A DNA stretch of 64,000 bases, taken from contig NZ_JAFKRH010000006.1 of the NCBI RefSeq assembly GCF_019038465.1, positions 1 through 64,000 on the forward strand. The letters run 5' to 3'. The stretch is from Synechococcus sp. CCY 0621 (GTDB lineage Bacteria > Cyanobacteriota > Cyanobacteriia > PCC-6307 > Cyanobiaceae). Both the position numbers and the translations under genes were made by a program. The notes under the pieces are model-generated. The model was not told the DNA's origin. It worked only from the letters and a program-made list of their open reading frames with translations, and did not search any database. The first letter of the stretch is position 1; every line of letters begins with the position of its first letter. Below are positions 7,710 through 16,698 of the stretch, in pieces.

Positions 7710-9050
7710 TCAGCGCTTGATCTTCACGCTGTCGAGGTAGGCCTGGGGTTTTTCCGGGTCATAGACGACACCGTCGAAGAAGGTCTCCTTGCCGCGGCTG
7801 GATGTGGTGGGGATGTCGGCGGCTGGCAGGCCCAGTTCCTGGGCCGCCTGGCGCCAGAGATCTTCGCGAGTGACCTTGTCATTGATGGCCTTGGCTTGCT
7901 CGATGCTGCCGACGGTGTCGGGGTAGAACTTCCAGCGCATCGACTCCAGCAGGAACCACAGGGTGAGGCTCTTGTAGGGGTAGGAAATCACCCCACGATC
8001 GCTGTTCCAGTACAGCGGAGCATTCTTGGGATCCGTTTCCGGCGTGGGTGTGGTTCCCGGCTTGTAGCCACCCTTGAGGGCCAGCTCAAGAACGGGTTGG
8101 GGGATGTTGTACCACTTGCGCGAGGAGAGGATCTTGGCGGCCTCGATCTTGTTCTCCGGCTTGTCGAGCCACTGCTGGGCTTCGATCACACCCTTGATCA
8201 AGGCGATGGTGGCCTTGGGATTCTTGTCAACCCAGTCGGCGCGCACGGCCAGGAATTCTTCCGGGTGCACCGGCCAGAGGTAGGCCGTGGTGGTGGCCAG
8301 GTAGCCGATCTTGTCGTTCACCACCCGGGTGGGCCACGGATCGCCGGTGCTGAACAGTTCCATCGTGCCGTTCCGCATGCCCTGGACGGTTTCGGTCGAA
8401 GGAACCGTCAGGAGTTCCACGTCCTTGTCGGGATCGATGCCTCCGGCGGCCAGCCAGTAGCGGATCCACATGTCCTGGTTGGCTTTCGGGAAGGTGTAGG
8501 CGGCGCGGAACTTGCGCTTCTCCGTCTGCGGAAAGTCTTTGATGAAGGAGGCGGCTGGCTTGAGGTCGGTGCCGAGATTGGCGTCCTTGACGCTGTTGGA
8601 GGCGGCGAGCCCTTGGCCCTGGCTCATCAGCATGGCCAGGATGTACATCGGCACCTTCTTGCCGTCGGTGATCGCCCCCTCGCTGATCATCTGGGGCATG
8701 GGCAGCTGCCACTGGCCACCCTCAATGCCACCGCCGGCGGTTCCCAGCACGACGTTGTCCCGGGCGGCGGGCCAGCTGGCCTGCTTGCTGAGATTGACCT
8801 CCAGCCCGTGCCTGGCGAAGAAGCCCTTCTCGACGCCGATCACAAGGGGAGCGGCTTCCAGGATGGGGATGAATCCGAGGCTGACGGTCTTGACCTCCAG
8901 ATCGGTATTGCCCGCAGCAGGTGCCTGGCTGGTGGGGGCCGAGCCGCCTGCGTCAGTGCTGGTGGGCGGGTTGCCCAGGCAACCGGCAAGAACGATGGTG
9001 GAGGTGAGGGCTCCACCGACGAGGGCGAGGAAACGACGTCGCTTGGTCAT
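7710..9050 (-). CDS. nrtA: periplasmic nitrate/nitrite-binding lipoprotein NrtA
   Basis: A 446-aa solute-binding protein, the length expected for NrtA. The N-terminus has RRRFLALVGG, resembling a twin-arginine signal, then a lipobox LAGC with Cys24, followed by a Ser/Thr/Gly/Pro linker. The mature part begins with VSLGFIPILEAAPLVIGVEKG and contains KQASWPAARDNV, FSTGDPWPTRVVNDKIGY and LWPVHPEEFL, typical of NrtA/CmpA. It binds nitrate and nitrite at the outer face of the plasma membrane. It is the first gene of the nrt operon. CmpA (bicarbonate) is the main alternative; I favour NrtA from gene order and the neighbouring CRP-type regulator. Confidence 0.92.
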   Translation of the reverse strand: MTKRRRFLALVGGALTSTIVLAGCLGNPPTSTDAGGSAPTSQAPAAGNTDLEVKTVSLGFIPILEAAPLVIGVEKGFFARHGLEVNLSKQASWPAARDNVVLGTAGGGIEGGQWQLPMPQMISEGAITDGKKVPMYILAMLMSQGQGLAASNSVKDANLGTDLKPAASFIKDFPQTEKRKFRAAYTFPKANQDMWIRYWLAAGGIDPDKDVELLTVPSTETVQGMRNGTMELFSTGDPWPTRVVNDKIGYLATTTAYLWPVHPEEFLAVRADWVDKNPKATIALIKGVIEAQQWLDKPENKIEAAKILSSRKWYNIPQPVLELALKGGYKPGTTPTPETDPKNAPLYWNSDRGVISYPYKSLTLWFLLESMRWKFYPDTVGSIEQAKAINDKVTREDLWRQAAQELGLPAADIPTTSSRGKETFFDGVVYDPEKPQAYLDSVKIKR

Positions 9051-9360
9051 GGTGATGGGATCTGGCGAAAGGGGGAATAATCAGAAGACTGTGGCGAAGG
9101 AGATCAAAGTCTCAGTTGGTTAATCCTGGCAGTGACATCAGTCTGAAGGGTTTGAATAGGCTCCGTTATCTGTGCAGGACGAGGAGGTAATCCGTGGACA
9201 GTCAGAGGGCTGTTGAAGATCCCCCATTTGGGGTCCGGCAAAGTTAGTGGCTGGATGATGTGGCTGGGAAACAAGATGAATCAGTCTTTTCAATTGCCTT
9301 GATCAGGCTGTCTGATTAATGACGAGAATGCCTGTAAGGAAGATGCACCAGCCGGGCGTA
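9051..9360 (-). promoter_or_regulatory. nrt operon upstream region
   Basis: These 310 nt separate nrtA from the PsiE-like remnant and should hold the nrt promoter. No perfect NtcA site (GTA-N8-TAC) is present on either strand; the minus strand contains TAC half-sites but no GTA. The closest item is TGT-N8-TAC, read on the minus strand, around 9187-9200. A dyad CCCCATTTGGGG lies at 9222-9233 and is the clearest operator-like symmetry. The region is less GC-rich than the genes. Regulation by nitrogen status is expected from the family, but the site is not proven here. Confidence 0.5.
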
Positions 9361-9781
9361 TCAGGGCCCAGCATGTTCAGTGGCCTGACGCATTCTGGCT
9401 GACATCTGAGCTTCAGGATCAACGCCGGCAAAGGTGGGTGACAGCCACACTCTCACCACCATCAGCAGGACCATCGTGACAAGAAAAAGGCGGACGGCAA
9501 GGATCTGATGCCACTCACTCTCAAGCACGCCGCAGACGATGTCTTCCCAGGATCGATACGCGTTGTTTCTGTAAACAGATGATCAGCAGGCGGAACAACT
9601 ACACCAGGATCAGGAAGAAGAGGATGTCTGCGGTGACTTCATGGAACTCCGAGGACGAGAGCAGGGCCGTGAAGGTGCGCTTCAACTGGAGCACCATGAC
9701 CGCAAACAGGCCCAAGGTGAGGGAAATGACAATCAGATCTTGAACAGCTTCCAGGGACTGGACGATCTGGAAGCGTCTGAG
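9361..9781 (-). pseudogene. decayed PsiE-family membrane protein gene
   Basis: Reading the minus strand from 9781, one frame gives LRRFQIVQSLEAVQDLIVIS, two hydrophobic segments and ADILFFLILV, then TAG exactly where a Glu codon (GAG) is expected, then LFRLLIICLQKQRVSI before the frame fails. About 20 nt on, a second frame gives RSWEDIVCGVLESEW followed by a membrane segment and a stop at 9361. Together these match the order of segments in PsiE-type four-helix proteins. I infer one nonsense mutation, a small deletion or frameshift of roughly 15 codons, and no start codon. The C-terminal piece alone could be made from a GTG as about 55 aa. Confidence 0.55.
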
Positions 9782-9803
9782 CTACTGATGCCAGGGGACG
9801 GTG

Positions 9804-10445
9804 TCAAGGCGTTCGGATACCGGCGTTCTGGTGCGCGGGTGGTTCATGGCGAAGGGTTCTCGGGAAAGGAAGCGAAGCCGAGGAAAGGGGTCCGGGGTCG
9901 CGTGGCACCAGCAGATCGGCCTCACTGACTCGCACCACCAATCCCTGACTGCGGAAGCGCGTCAGTGCCTTGGTGACCGTGACCCTGGTCATGCCGGCGA
10001 TGTCGGCCAGGTGACGGTGGGTCAGGTTCATGTCCTCGAGGGAGAGGGTGGTGCCACTGCTGCTGATCCGCCCGAAGCGTCCGCCGATCCAACGCAGCAG
10101 GTGCAGCAGGCGTGCCTCCGCGGGCCTGATGCGGTGGATCTGCAGCAGCTGGGTGGTCTGGGTGATCTGATCGCGGAGGAAATCGAGGACGTCGCTCTCG
10201 CTGGGATGGTGCTCTTCCACCGACACCCGGGCGAGGGAGATGAGCTCGTAAGGGGTGACGCCACAACCCGTGGGTGTGATCAGATCGCCTGGACCCCAGA
10301 TTCCGAGGGTGATGGATTCACCTTCCACATTCCAGGTGTTGGCGCGGATGTAGCCATCATCGATGCGCCAGCTGATATCCGGCGGCAGATGATCATCGGA
10401 GCGAAGGGTCAGGCGCAGCGGACGGGCGGGCATGGCGATCGTCAT
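9804..10445 (-). CDS. CRP/FNR-family transcriptional regulator next to nrt
   Basis: A 213-aa protein with a cupin-like effector domain in the first half (RIDDGYIRANTWNVEGE, LGIWGPGDLITP) and a winged helix-turn-helix near residues 145-175 (LTHRHLADIAGMTRVTVTKA). The recognition helix region resembles the CRP/NtcA family, but the sequence differs clearly from NtcA itself. The start is the ATG at 10445; ATG at 10433 is a possible alternative. It lies upstream of the nrt operon on the same strand, with only the PsiE-like remnant between, so a role in nitrogen or nitrate control is a reasonable inference. Effector and targets cannot be read from the sequence. Confidence 0.85.
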   Translation of the reverse strand: MTIAMPARPLRLTLRSDDHLPPDISWRIDDGYIRANTWNVEGESITLGIWGPGDLITPTGCGVTPYELISLARVSVEEHHPSESDVLDFLRDQITQTTQLLQIHRIRPAEARLLHLLRWIGGRFGRISSSGTTLSLEDMNLTHRHLADIAGMTRVTVTKALTRFRSQGLVVRVSEADLLVPRDPGPLSSASLPFPRTLRHEPPAHQNAGIRTP

Positions 10446-10686
10446 GGCACGAGGGCAGGCATGGCGTCAGAGTCCTTCTGTTGGGGGAAAACCTCAGAAG
10501 AGGCTCGTGTTGAAGTCCGGGAACGTTAATGACCAGTTTCAGCTGGTGGGTGGGGGCATCGGGCAGCATTGCCAATCCGCCTGATAAGCCCCGGTGATTT
10601 GATGGTGCTGACCGCCCGTGCAGGCCTGTCCCAGCTTGCCTCCGAGCCGGCTAAGCCGCCAAGACGCTTTGCCTTCTTTGCCATTG

Positions 10687-10706
10687 GGAAAGAACGCTGT
10701 TCTTCC
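10687..10706. other. hairpin in the 10446-10727 intergenic region
   Basis: GGAAAGAAC and GTTCTTCC face each other across GCT, 20 to 40 nt past the stop of the DCC-family gene. It could end that transcript, though no U-run follows. The rest of the 282-nt intergenic stretch, which must hold the promoter of the CRP-type gene, shows no other clear feature. Confidence 0.3.
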
Positions 10707-10727
10707 GGAATCGCCCGGCGCGGCCCT

Positions 10728-11153
10728 TCAGACCTCCAGCGTCTGAATGGTGGCTGTTTTGGAGAGATTGCAACGGCCCAGGCAGAGCACCTCCATCGAC
10801 GGCCGGCCCGTGATGGCCAGCCGCCAGCGGGCCCAGAGTCCGTAAACCGCGTCCACCAGTGGCCGCAGCAGGGGCCAGCGGGTGGGGGCATAGAGCCAGC
10901 CCAGCCCCACCAGCCCATAGGCCTGGCGGAACACCTCCACATCTCTGATCACTTCACCGTCGGCGCGCAGGGCGTGCATGCGGCCCATGGCGTCGGCGTA
11001 GGTGATGCCGCCGTATCGTGCCGGGTCGTAGGCGGGGTCGTCCACGTCCACGAAGGCCAGGCGGCCCCGCTCAGCATCGCGACGGCGCAGGATCTTGACT
11101 TCCCGCAGGCACAGGGGGCAGCCGCCATCGAACAGCAGGGTGAGTTCGGCCAT
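10728..11153 (-). CDS. DCC-family (DUF393) thiol-disulfide oxidoreductase-like protein
   Basis: A 141-aa protein starting at the ATG at 11153 with MAELTLLFDGGCPLCLREV. The DGxCPxC motif at residues 10-15 defines the DUF393/DCC family, which has a thioredoxin-like fold and a CxxC-like pair (Cys12 and Cys15 here). FVDVDDPAYDPARYGGI and a C-terminal hydrophobic stretch also fit the family. The frame stays open upstream to 11276, but that extension overlaps the divergent acyltransferase and is unlikely. It probably acts in the cytoplasm in disulfide or electron chemistry; the partner is unknown. Confidence 0.85.
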   Translation of the reverse strand: MAELTLLFDGGCPLCLREVKILRRRDAERGRLAFVDVDDPAYDPARYGGITYADAMGRMHALRADGEVIRDVEVFRQAYGLVGLGWLYAPTRWPLLRPLVDAVYGLWARWRLAITGRPSMEVLCLGRCNLSKTATIQTLEV

Positions 11154-11274
11154 GGGGCAGACGGCAGGAACCGGGTGCAGCGACGGGCTGCAGGCACCGA
11201 TCAACCCTAGAAAGGGCATCCCGCTGGTCGGGGCCCGCCGGGTCGCCAGACTCCAGCCCACTGTCCTTCCGTCC

Positions 11275-12108
11275 ATGCCCGTATCCCGCCAGGCCGCGCT
11301 GCACCGCTGGCAACGCCGGGATCCGCAGTTGATCCAGCGGCTGATGCCCTTCTGGGGCTGGCTCTACCACCATTACTTCCGTGTCGTTTCAGATGGCTGG
11401 GAGCACATCCCCGCCACGGACCCCGTGCTGTTCGTGGGCACCCACAACGGCGGCCTGGCGGCGCCCGACATGCACATGGTCATGTACGACTGGTTCCGCC
11501 GATTTGGCCTGGAGCGCCGGGTGCTGGGGCTGGCCCACCCCAAGGTGTGGCTGGGCTATCCGCCGCTGGCGGATCTGGCCTCCCGCACCGGGGCCATTCC
11601 TTACCATCCGCGCCTGGCCCTGGCGGCCCTGGAAGAGGGCCACAGCCTGCTGGTGTATCCCGGTGGCGGTCAGGACACCTTCCGCCCCCACCGGGACCGG
11701 GGCCGCATCCATTTCGCCGGCCGCACCGGCTTCCTGCGCCTGGCGATCTGGCATGGGCTGCCGATCGTTCCTGTGATCTCCTGGGGCGCCCACGACACCC
11801 TGGTGGTGCTCGAAGACTTCTATCCCCAGTTCCGGGCCCTGCACGAGCGGGGGATGCCCTGGTTGTTCGGCATCGATCCGGAGGTGATGCCCCTCTACCT
11901 GGACCTCCCCTGGGGCCTGGCCCTGGGGCCCCTGCTCAACCTGCCCCTGCCGGTGCGGATCCGCACGCGGGTGTGCCCGCCGATCCGTTTCGAGCGCAAC
12001 GGCCATGCCGCCAGCCGCGACCGGGCCTATGTGCAGCAGTGCTACCGGCAGGTGACCCACACCATGCAGCAGGCGCTGGATCGGCTGGCCGTCGAGGCTC
12101 AGCGGTAA
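11275..12108 (+). CDS. lysophospholipid acyltransferase-like protein (DGAT/PlsC superfamily)
   Basis: A 277-aa protein from the ATG at 11275. It carries the acyltransferase block with H-x4-D-like spacing in GTHNGGLAAPDMHM, a FRPHRDRGRIHF segment, and the glycine-rich LLVYPGGGQDTF that matches the third acyltransferase motif. VRIRTRVCPPIRF is typical of the C-terminal strand in this group. It probably transfers fatty acyl groups to a lysolipid or neutral lipid at the membrane; the exact substrate is open. The open frame back to 11095 overlaps the divergent DCC gene and is not used. Its 3' end overlaps the convergent gene by 10 nt. Confidence 0.8.
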   Translation: MPVSRQAALHRWQRRDPQLIQRLMPFWGWLYHHYFRVVSDGWEHIPATDPVLFVGTHNGGLAAPDMHMVMYDWFRRFGLERRVLGLAHPKVWLGYPPLADLASRTGAIPYHPRLALAALEEGHSLLVYPGGGQDTFRPHRDRGRIHFAGRTGFLRLAIWHGLPIVPVISWGAHDTLVVLEDFYPQFRALHERGMPWLFGIDPEVMPLYLDLPWGLALGPLLNLPLPVRIRTRVCPPIRFERNGHAASRDRAYVQQCYRQVTHTMQQALDRLAVEAQR

Positions 12109-12716
12109 CGGGAGGGTGACCCGAAGGACTGGGAGGGAATCGCCTGGGGAGATGGTCCACTGCCGAGGCGCTGAGGCAGGCCATCCCGCTGCCGTTGCAG
12201 TTCGGCGAGCGAACGGGTTTCACCCATGGCCAGGCCTGTCAGCACCGCCAGTTCCTGCTTCAGCTGGTTGGCGGGCCTTGGATTGACGAAGCGGAAGTTG
12301 AGCGTCGTTTTGTCGCCGCCGCTGTCGTAGCCCACCACCGAAAAATGCAGATCGGCGGTCTTGCCGGCCTTGGATCCGGCAAGGGCGCCGCCCACCATGC
12401 CCCCCACCAGACCGATCGGGCCCAGCAGCAGGCCACCGGCGATGGCCCCGGCGGTGCCGCCACCCACGGCTCCCACGGTGCCGTTGGTGCTGTCATAGGT
12501 CTCCTGTCCGCCGGCATACCAGCGGGCGATCCGGCCGATGGGGATGAAGCTGGTCCGGTCCCCGATGCCGTTGGCATCGAGGTTGATGCTGCAGGGGTTG
12601 TTGCCGCAGAGAGCTTGGTAGGTGGTGGCCGTCGCCGGGGCGGGAAGCAGCAGGGCCAGGAGCAACGGAGCTGCCTGGGTGGTGCGCCGTCGCAGTCGGG
12701 CTCGAGTGACGGTCAT
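12099..12716 (-). CDS. exported hypothetical protein with glycine-zipper segment
   Basis: A 205-aa protein from the ATG at 12716. A signal peptide is clear (basic start, PLLLALLLPAPATA, cleavage near residue 32). The middle (about residues 78-118) is a glycine- and alanine-rich membrane-active stretch (GTAGAIAGGLLLGPIGLVGG) of the glycine-zipper type, followed by a beta-rich domain (LHFSVVGYDSGGDKTTLNF). The tail is polar and repetitive. Two Cys in ALCGNNPC could form a disulfide outside the cell. No function is known to me; glycine zippers are common in outer-membrane or envelope-stress proteins. Confidence 0.7.
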   Translation of the reverse strand: MTVTRARLRRRTTQAAPLLLALLLPAPATATTYQALCGNNPCSINLDANGIGDRTSFIPIGRIARWYAGGQETYDSTNGTVGAVGGGTAGAIAGGLLLGPIGLVGGMVGGALAGSKAGKTADLHFSVVGYDSGGDKTTLNFRFVNPRPANQLKQELAVLTGLAMGETRSLAELQRQRDGLPQRLGSGPSPQAIPSQSFGSPSRYR

Positions 12717-12868
12717 GGATCGAGCGTTGAGGGCCCCGTCAGTCAATCGGCGCTCGTCAGCGCTGCAATGGGGCCGGAGCCATGGGGTGATGACCAGATG
12801 TGTCCGGTGTGCCGATGGGCCACGGCTCCGATGATGGTCATCGAATTCCCGGTGCCCCCGGGGCCGCC

Positions 12869-13462
12869 ATGTCCCTGATCAATACGGCCGTCGGCCTGCT
12901 GGCGATCAGCTCGCCCATCGGTCTGCTGCCGGTGGTGGTGCAGGCGGGTCGGGGCAATCCCGTCCGCATCCGACGGATCAGCCGCCTGGCGGTGCTCACC
13001 TTTCTCTGTGCCCTGATCGCCGCCTGCTGGTGGGGTCAGGCCCTGCTCGACCTGTTCGGCATCACCCTGGAGGCGTTCCGGGTGGCCGGCGGGCTGATCC
13101 TGCTGCCCATCGGCCTGCGCCTGATCGATGGGCGCGAAGTGAGCCATGGTTCGCTGGACGGGACCGAAGACAGCGCCGGCGTGGTGCCGATCGGCCTGCC
13201 CCTGCTGGCGGGCCCCGGTGCCATCTCCCTGGTGGTGGCCGATGCCCCGTCGGCCTGGCAGGGTAAGGCGGCCCTGAGCGCCGTGATCGGCCTGCTGGCG
13301 ATCATTATCTATCTGTTGTTGATCGCTTCGATGCCCCTGCGTCAGGCCCTCGGGGAACTGCAGGAGAAGGTGATCAGCCGGCTGATGGGCCTGCTGCTGA
13401 GTGCCATCGCCGTCCAGATGCTCGTCAGTGGCCTGCGGGGATGTTTTCCTGTGCTGGCCTGA
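12869..13462 (+). CDS. MarC-family integral membrane protein
   Basis: A 197-aa protein with about six membrane segments. Family signs are the opening segment AVGLLAISSPIGLLPVV, which matches the MarC F/S-P-xG-xxP region, FRVAGGLILLPIGLRLI, and the late GLPLLAGPGAISLVV, all conserved in MarC/SnatA-like proteins. The start is the ATG at 12869; the frame is open back to 12800 without support. MarC proteins have no firmly established substrate, although some move amino acids. The gene converges with the next gene 28 nt away. Confidence 0.85.
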   Translation: MSLINTAVGLLAISSPIGLLPVVVQAGRGNPVRIRRISRLAVLTFLCALIAACWWGQALLDLFGITLEAFRVAGGLILLPIGLRLIDGREVSHGSLDGTEDSAGVVPIGLPLLAGPGAISLVVADAPSAWQGKAALSAVIGLLAIIIYLLLIASMPLRQALGELQEKVISRLMGLLLSAIAVQMLVSGLRGCFPVLA

Positions 13463-13490
13463 ACGGCCGGGGGCTTTTCTGCGGCGCCGA

Positions 13491-14024
13491 TCAGAGACAG
13501 CCGAGCCTGGGTGGTGTCGGCGGCCCCTCAAAGGGATCGATCGCCAGCTCCCGATCCAGGAGGCTGAAGATGTCCTGGATCACGGCCGCTCGGGTGGCCA
13601 CCCACAGAAAGCCCTCCAGGGGGGCGGCCTGAAGGGGGTCCCACAGGCAGAACTGGGGATGCTGCCGGTACATGCGGGTGGCCAGGGGCAGCAGGAAGCG
13701 GGTTTTCGGGAACTGGTCCTCGCCGTGGTCGAAGGTGACGACGATGGCGAATTCCAGTTCGCCCCTGGGGGTGTACCGGTCGATCCGTGTCTCACCTTCG
13801 GAACCGGGAAAGGGCGAGAGCCGGTACTCCACATAGCGGCGGTGGAAGGGGTTCTTCTGCTCCTTCCAGGTTTTCGCGTCCACCCCCAACTCCGTTGCCA
13901 GCTCGGTGAGCAACAGATAGGAGTGGGTGCGGAGGGAGTCCTGGAGCTCGTCGGTCCTGCTGCTCTGGATCCGCCACCGTTCCGCCAGCGCGTCGTAGCG
14001 GTTCATCTGGGGCGGCTCATCCAA
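13491..14024 (-). CDS. conserved hypothetical cyanobacterial protein
   Basis: A 177-aa soluble protein. I place the start at a TTG at 14024 because AGAGGA lies a few bases upstream; an ATG at 14006 (MNRYDALAERWRIQ) is the alternative. Segments include LLTELATELGV, RRYVEYRLSPFPG, ELEFAIVVTFDHG and FLWVATRAAVIQDIF. It has no signal peptide and no domain I recognise. It converges with the MarC-like gene. The long, protein-like frame on one strand supports a real gene. Confidence 0.65.
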   Translation of the reverse strand: MDEPPQMNRYDALAERWRIQSSRTDELQDSLRTHSYLLLTELATELGVDAKTWKEQKNPFHRRYVEYRLSPFPGSEGETRIDRYTPRGELEFAIVVTFDHGEDQFPKTRFLLPLATRMYRQHPQFCLWDPLQAAPLEGFLWVATRAAVIQDIFSLLDRELAIDPFEGPPTPPRLGCL

Positions 14025-14251
14025 GTTTTCCTCTCGCTCTCAGCTTATCTGCGGCCAGAGCGCTGGCCAGGGAGGCTCTCAAGGACGGGCCGGGGGCTGG
14101 TGTCGGGGCTCGTCAACCCCCCAAAGCCCTGTCAGCGTTTGAATCCTGACCGTCCTGTCCGATCGCGGCACTGCTGCAGCAGCAATGCCGCGCCCACCAC
14201 AGCCATGAGCGATGACTTGGTGTATTCTTAAGAGGCAGTGAAGCAACCGTC

Positions 14252-14431
14252 ATGGATCCTGTAAGCCCGGTAGCCCAGCTAACGGTTGCCGCGATCAGCG
14301 GAGCGGCCTTTCTGGTCTCCATGCTCGTCATCCCCTTTCCCGAGTCCAAGGCAGATCCATCTGCGGGCATCCATTCGCCCCATACCACCATCCACTCCGT
14401 GGACGCCGCCGTCTCTCCAGCGATCAAATAA
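14252..14431 (+). CDS. 59-aa small membrane protein, unknown
   Basis: An ATG at 14252 opens a 59-codon frame ending at TAA. Residues 9-28 are one hydrophobic segment (QLTVAAISGAAFLVSMLVIP), followed by a polar Ser/His/Pro-rich tail ending VSPAIK. Upstream, TATTCT at about 14222 could be a -10 element, and AAGAGG lies 17-18 nt before the ATG, which is far for a ribosome-binding site. It stands alone between a minus-strand gene and the hydrolase at 14602, and the 14025-14251 gap shows nothing else. Small single-pass proteins are common in cyanobacteria; I cannot name this one. Confidence 0.4.
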   Translation: MDPVSPVAQLTVAAISGAAFLVSMLVIPFPESKADPSAGIHSPHTTIHSVDAAVSPAIK

Positions 14432-14601
14432 GGCTCAGCCATCAGCGACCGGTTCCATCCATTCATCTGACGTTGTCAGTCGTGAGCCCCTGAAGGCGGC
14501 CCTTCTGACAACCCGTGCAAGCCGCGTCTGAGCACCGGCGATGCGCCCAAGTCCGCCAAACACTTCGAGCCAGCCAGTTCCCTGCCACTCTCCATCGCAG
14601 G

Positions 14602-15243
14602 ATGGAGAGTGTGCCGCTGGCCGCCACCATTCCTTCCTACCGGGAACAGCCCAACAGGCCCCCTCTGGTTCTTGTTCACGGGCTGTTTGACACCCCGAGG
14701 GTGTTTGACCACCTGCTGCGAGGCTTGAACGGCAGACGAGAGCCTCTCCTCCTGCCTGCGTTGCCGCTGCGCTTCGGCATCGCGCCGATCCAGACGTCGG
14801 CCCAGCGGCTCGCCGGCCACATCGAGGCGGCGTTCGGGGCGCGTGAGCCCATCGACATCCTGGGTTTTTCCATGGGTGGCGTCATCGCCCGCACCTGGAT
14901 CCAGCAGATGGGTGGCCATGCCCGCACCCGCCGCTTCCTCAGCCTTGGCAGCCCCCAGCAGGGCACCCTGACGGCCCAGCCCTGGCCCCGCTGGCCCCTG
15001 GCCGGCATCGCCGACCTCAAGCTGGGCAGCGCCCTGCTGCGCCAGCTCAACGCCGATCTCTCCCCCCTGCGGGATATCGACTGCTGCAGCTATGGCACCG
15101 CTTGCGATCTGATGGTGCTGCCGGGCTGGCATGGGGTGCTGCCGATCGGGCCGCGGCGGATGCTGCCGGTCTGGAGCCACCAGCAGTTGCTGCGCCACCC
15201 GGCGGCGCTTGATCCTTTGGTGGAGGACTTGCTGCGCCCATAA
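14602..15243 (+). CDS. alpha/beta-hydrolase (lipase/esterase-like)
   Basis: A 213-aa protein from the ATG at 14602, with GCAGG just upstream. VLVHGLFDTP is the oxyanion-hole region, GFSMGG near residue 91 is the nucleophile elbow with Ser, and a late His occurs in VWSHQQLL. The size and LSLGSPQQGTL suit the lipase/acyltransferase-like subgroup. No signal peptide is present, so it should act in the cytoplasm or at the inner membrane face. The substrate is unknown. It is 49 nt upstream of the methyltransferase-like membrane gene and may be co-transcribed with it. Confidence 0.8.
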   Translation: MESVPLAATIPSYREQPNRPPLVLVHGLFDTPRVFDHLLRGLNGRREPLLLPALPLRFGIAPIQTSAQRLAGHIEAAFGAREPIDILGFSMGGVIARTWIQQMGGHARTRRFLSLGSPQQGTLTAQPWPRWPLAGIADLKLGSALLRQLNADLSPLRDIDCCSYGTACDLMVLPGWHGVLPIGPRRMLPVWSHQQLLRHPAALDPLVEDLLRP

Positions 15244-15292
15244 GGCCGATCCCGGCCCAGCATGGAGTTGGACGCCGATCTGTGAGGTCACC

Positions 15293-15853
15293 ATGCCGAA
15301 CGCCCTGGCCACACGGCTCAGCGCCTGGGGGTTCTCCTGGGCCGGCCTGCGCGACAACCGCCGTGGTGAGTGGTGGCTGATCGCCCAGATGGCTCTGATC
15401 CTGGCCCATCTGCTGCCGGCCAGCCCCTCCCCAGCCTCGCTGGGTCTGAACTGGCCGCTGGCGCTGCGGCTCGTTGGTCTGGCGTTGTTCGCCATCGGTC
15501 TGGTGCTGGCCGCCCAGGGCGCCCTGAATCTGGGCGCCAGCCTCAGCCCCCTGCCCGAACCGATGCCCGAGGCCGTTCTGGTGACCACCGGCGCCTACGC
15601 CCGCTGCCGCCATCCGCTGTACCAGTCGGTGATCCTCTGCTCGCTGGGCGTCACCGTGGCCCTGGGCAGCCTGCTGCATCTGGCCCTGTTGCTGGGCCTG
15701 GTCGTGGTGCTGGGGTTCAAGGCACGGCGGGAGGAGACCGGCCTCTGCAACCTTCATCCCCAGTACGAGGCCTACCGCGCCTCGACTCCGGCGATCCTGC
15801 CGGGCCTGCCCTGGCTGGACTGGCGTTCGGCTTTCCCCGGCAGTGCCGTTTAG
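15293..15853 (+). CDS. isoprenylcysteine carboxylmethyltransferase/PEMT-like membrane protein
   Basis: A 186-aa membrane protein with four to five hydrophobic segments. Its C-terminal half carries the family signature of ICMT/NnrU/PEMT-type methyltransferases: VTTGAYARCRHPLYQSVIL, where RHPxY contributes to the SAM site, and later ARREETGL and YEAYRAST. LGLVVVLGF precedes the last block. The reaction is probably methyl transfer to a lipid, quinone or isoprenoid-like acceptor in the membrane. The start at ATG 15293 is chosen because the frame to its left overlaps the hydrolase gene. Confidence 0.82.
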   Translation: MPNALATRLSAWGFSWAGLRDNRRGEWWLIAQMALILAHLLPASPSPASLGLNWPLALRLVGLALFAIGLVLAAQGALNLGASLSPLPEPMPEAVLVTTGAYARCRHPLYQSVILCSLGVTVALGSLLHLALLLGLVVVLGFKARREETGLCNLHPQYEAYRASTPAILPGLPWLDWRSAFPGSAV

Positions 15854-15881
15854 AAACGAATCAGATGTTCCCGCCGTGCCC

Positions 15882-16619
<738 letters not shown>

Positions 16620-16698
16620 CAGCCCCACCTGTCGGTAGCCGATACGACGATCACCCGGAAAAACAGTCGCGAAAGTTAATCATATTGCTGCGATTGTC

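Noticed and set aside
9187-9200. NtcA-like site (TGT-N8-TAC) upstream of nrtA
   Set aside because: Only one half matches GTA-N8-TAC and no suitable -10 element lies about 22 nt downstream.
10569-11210. Plus-strand ORF of 213 codons
   Set aside because: It is antisense to the DCC-family gene, which has the clear DGxCPxC motif.
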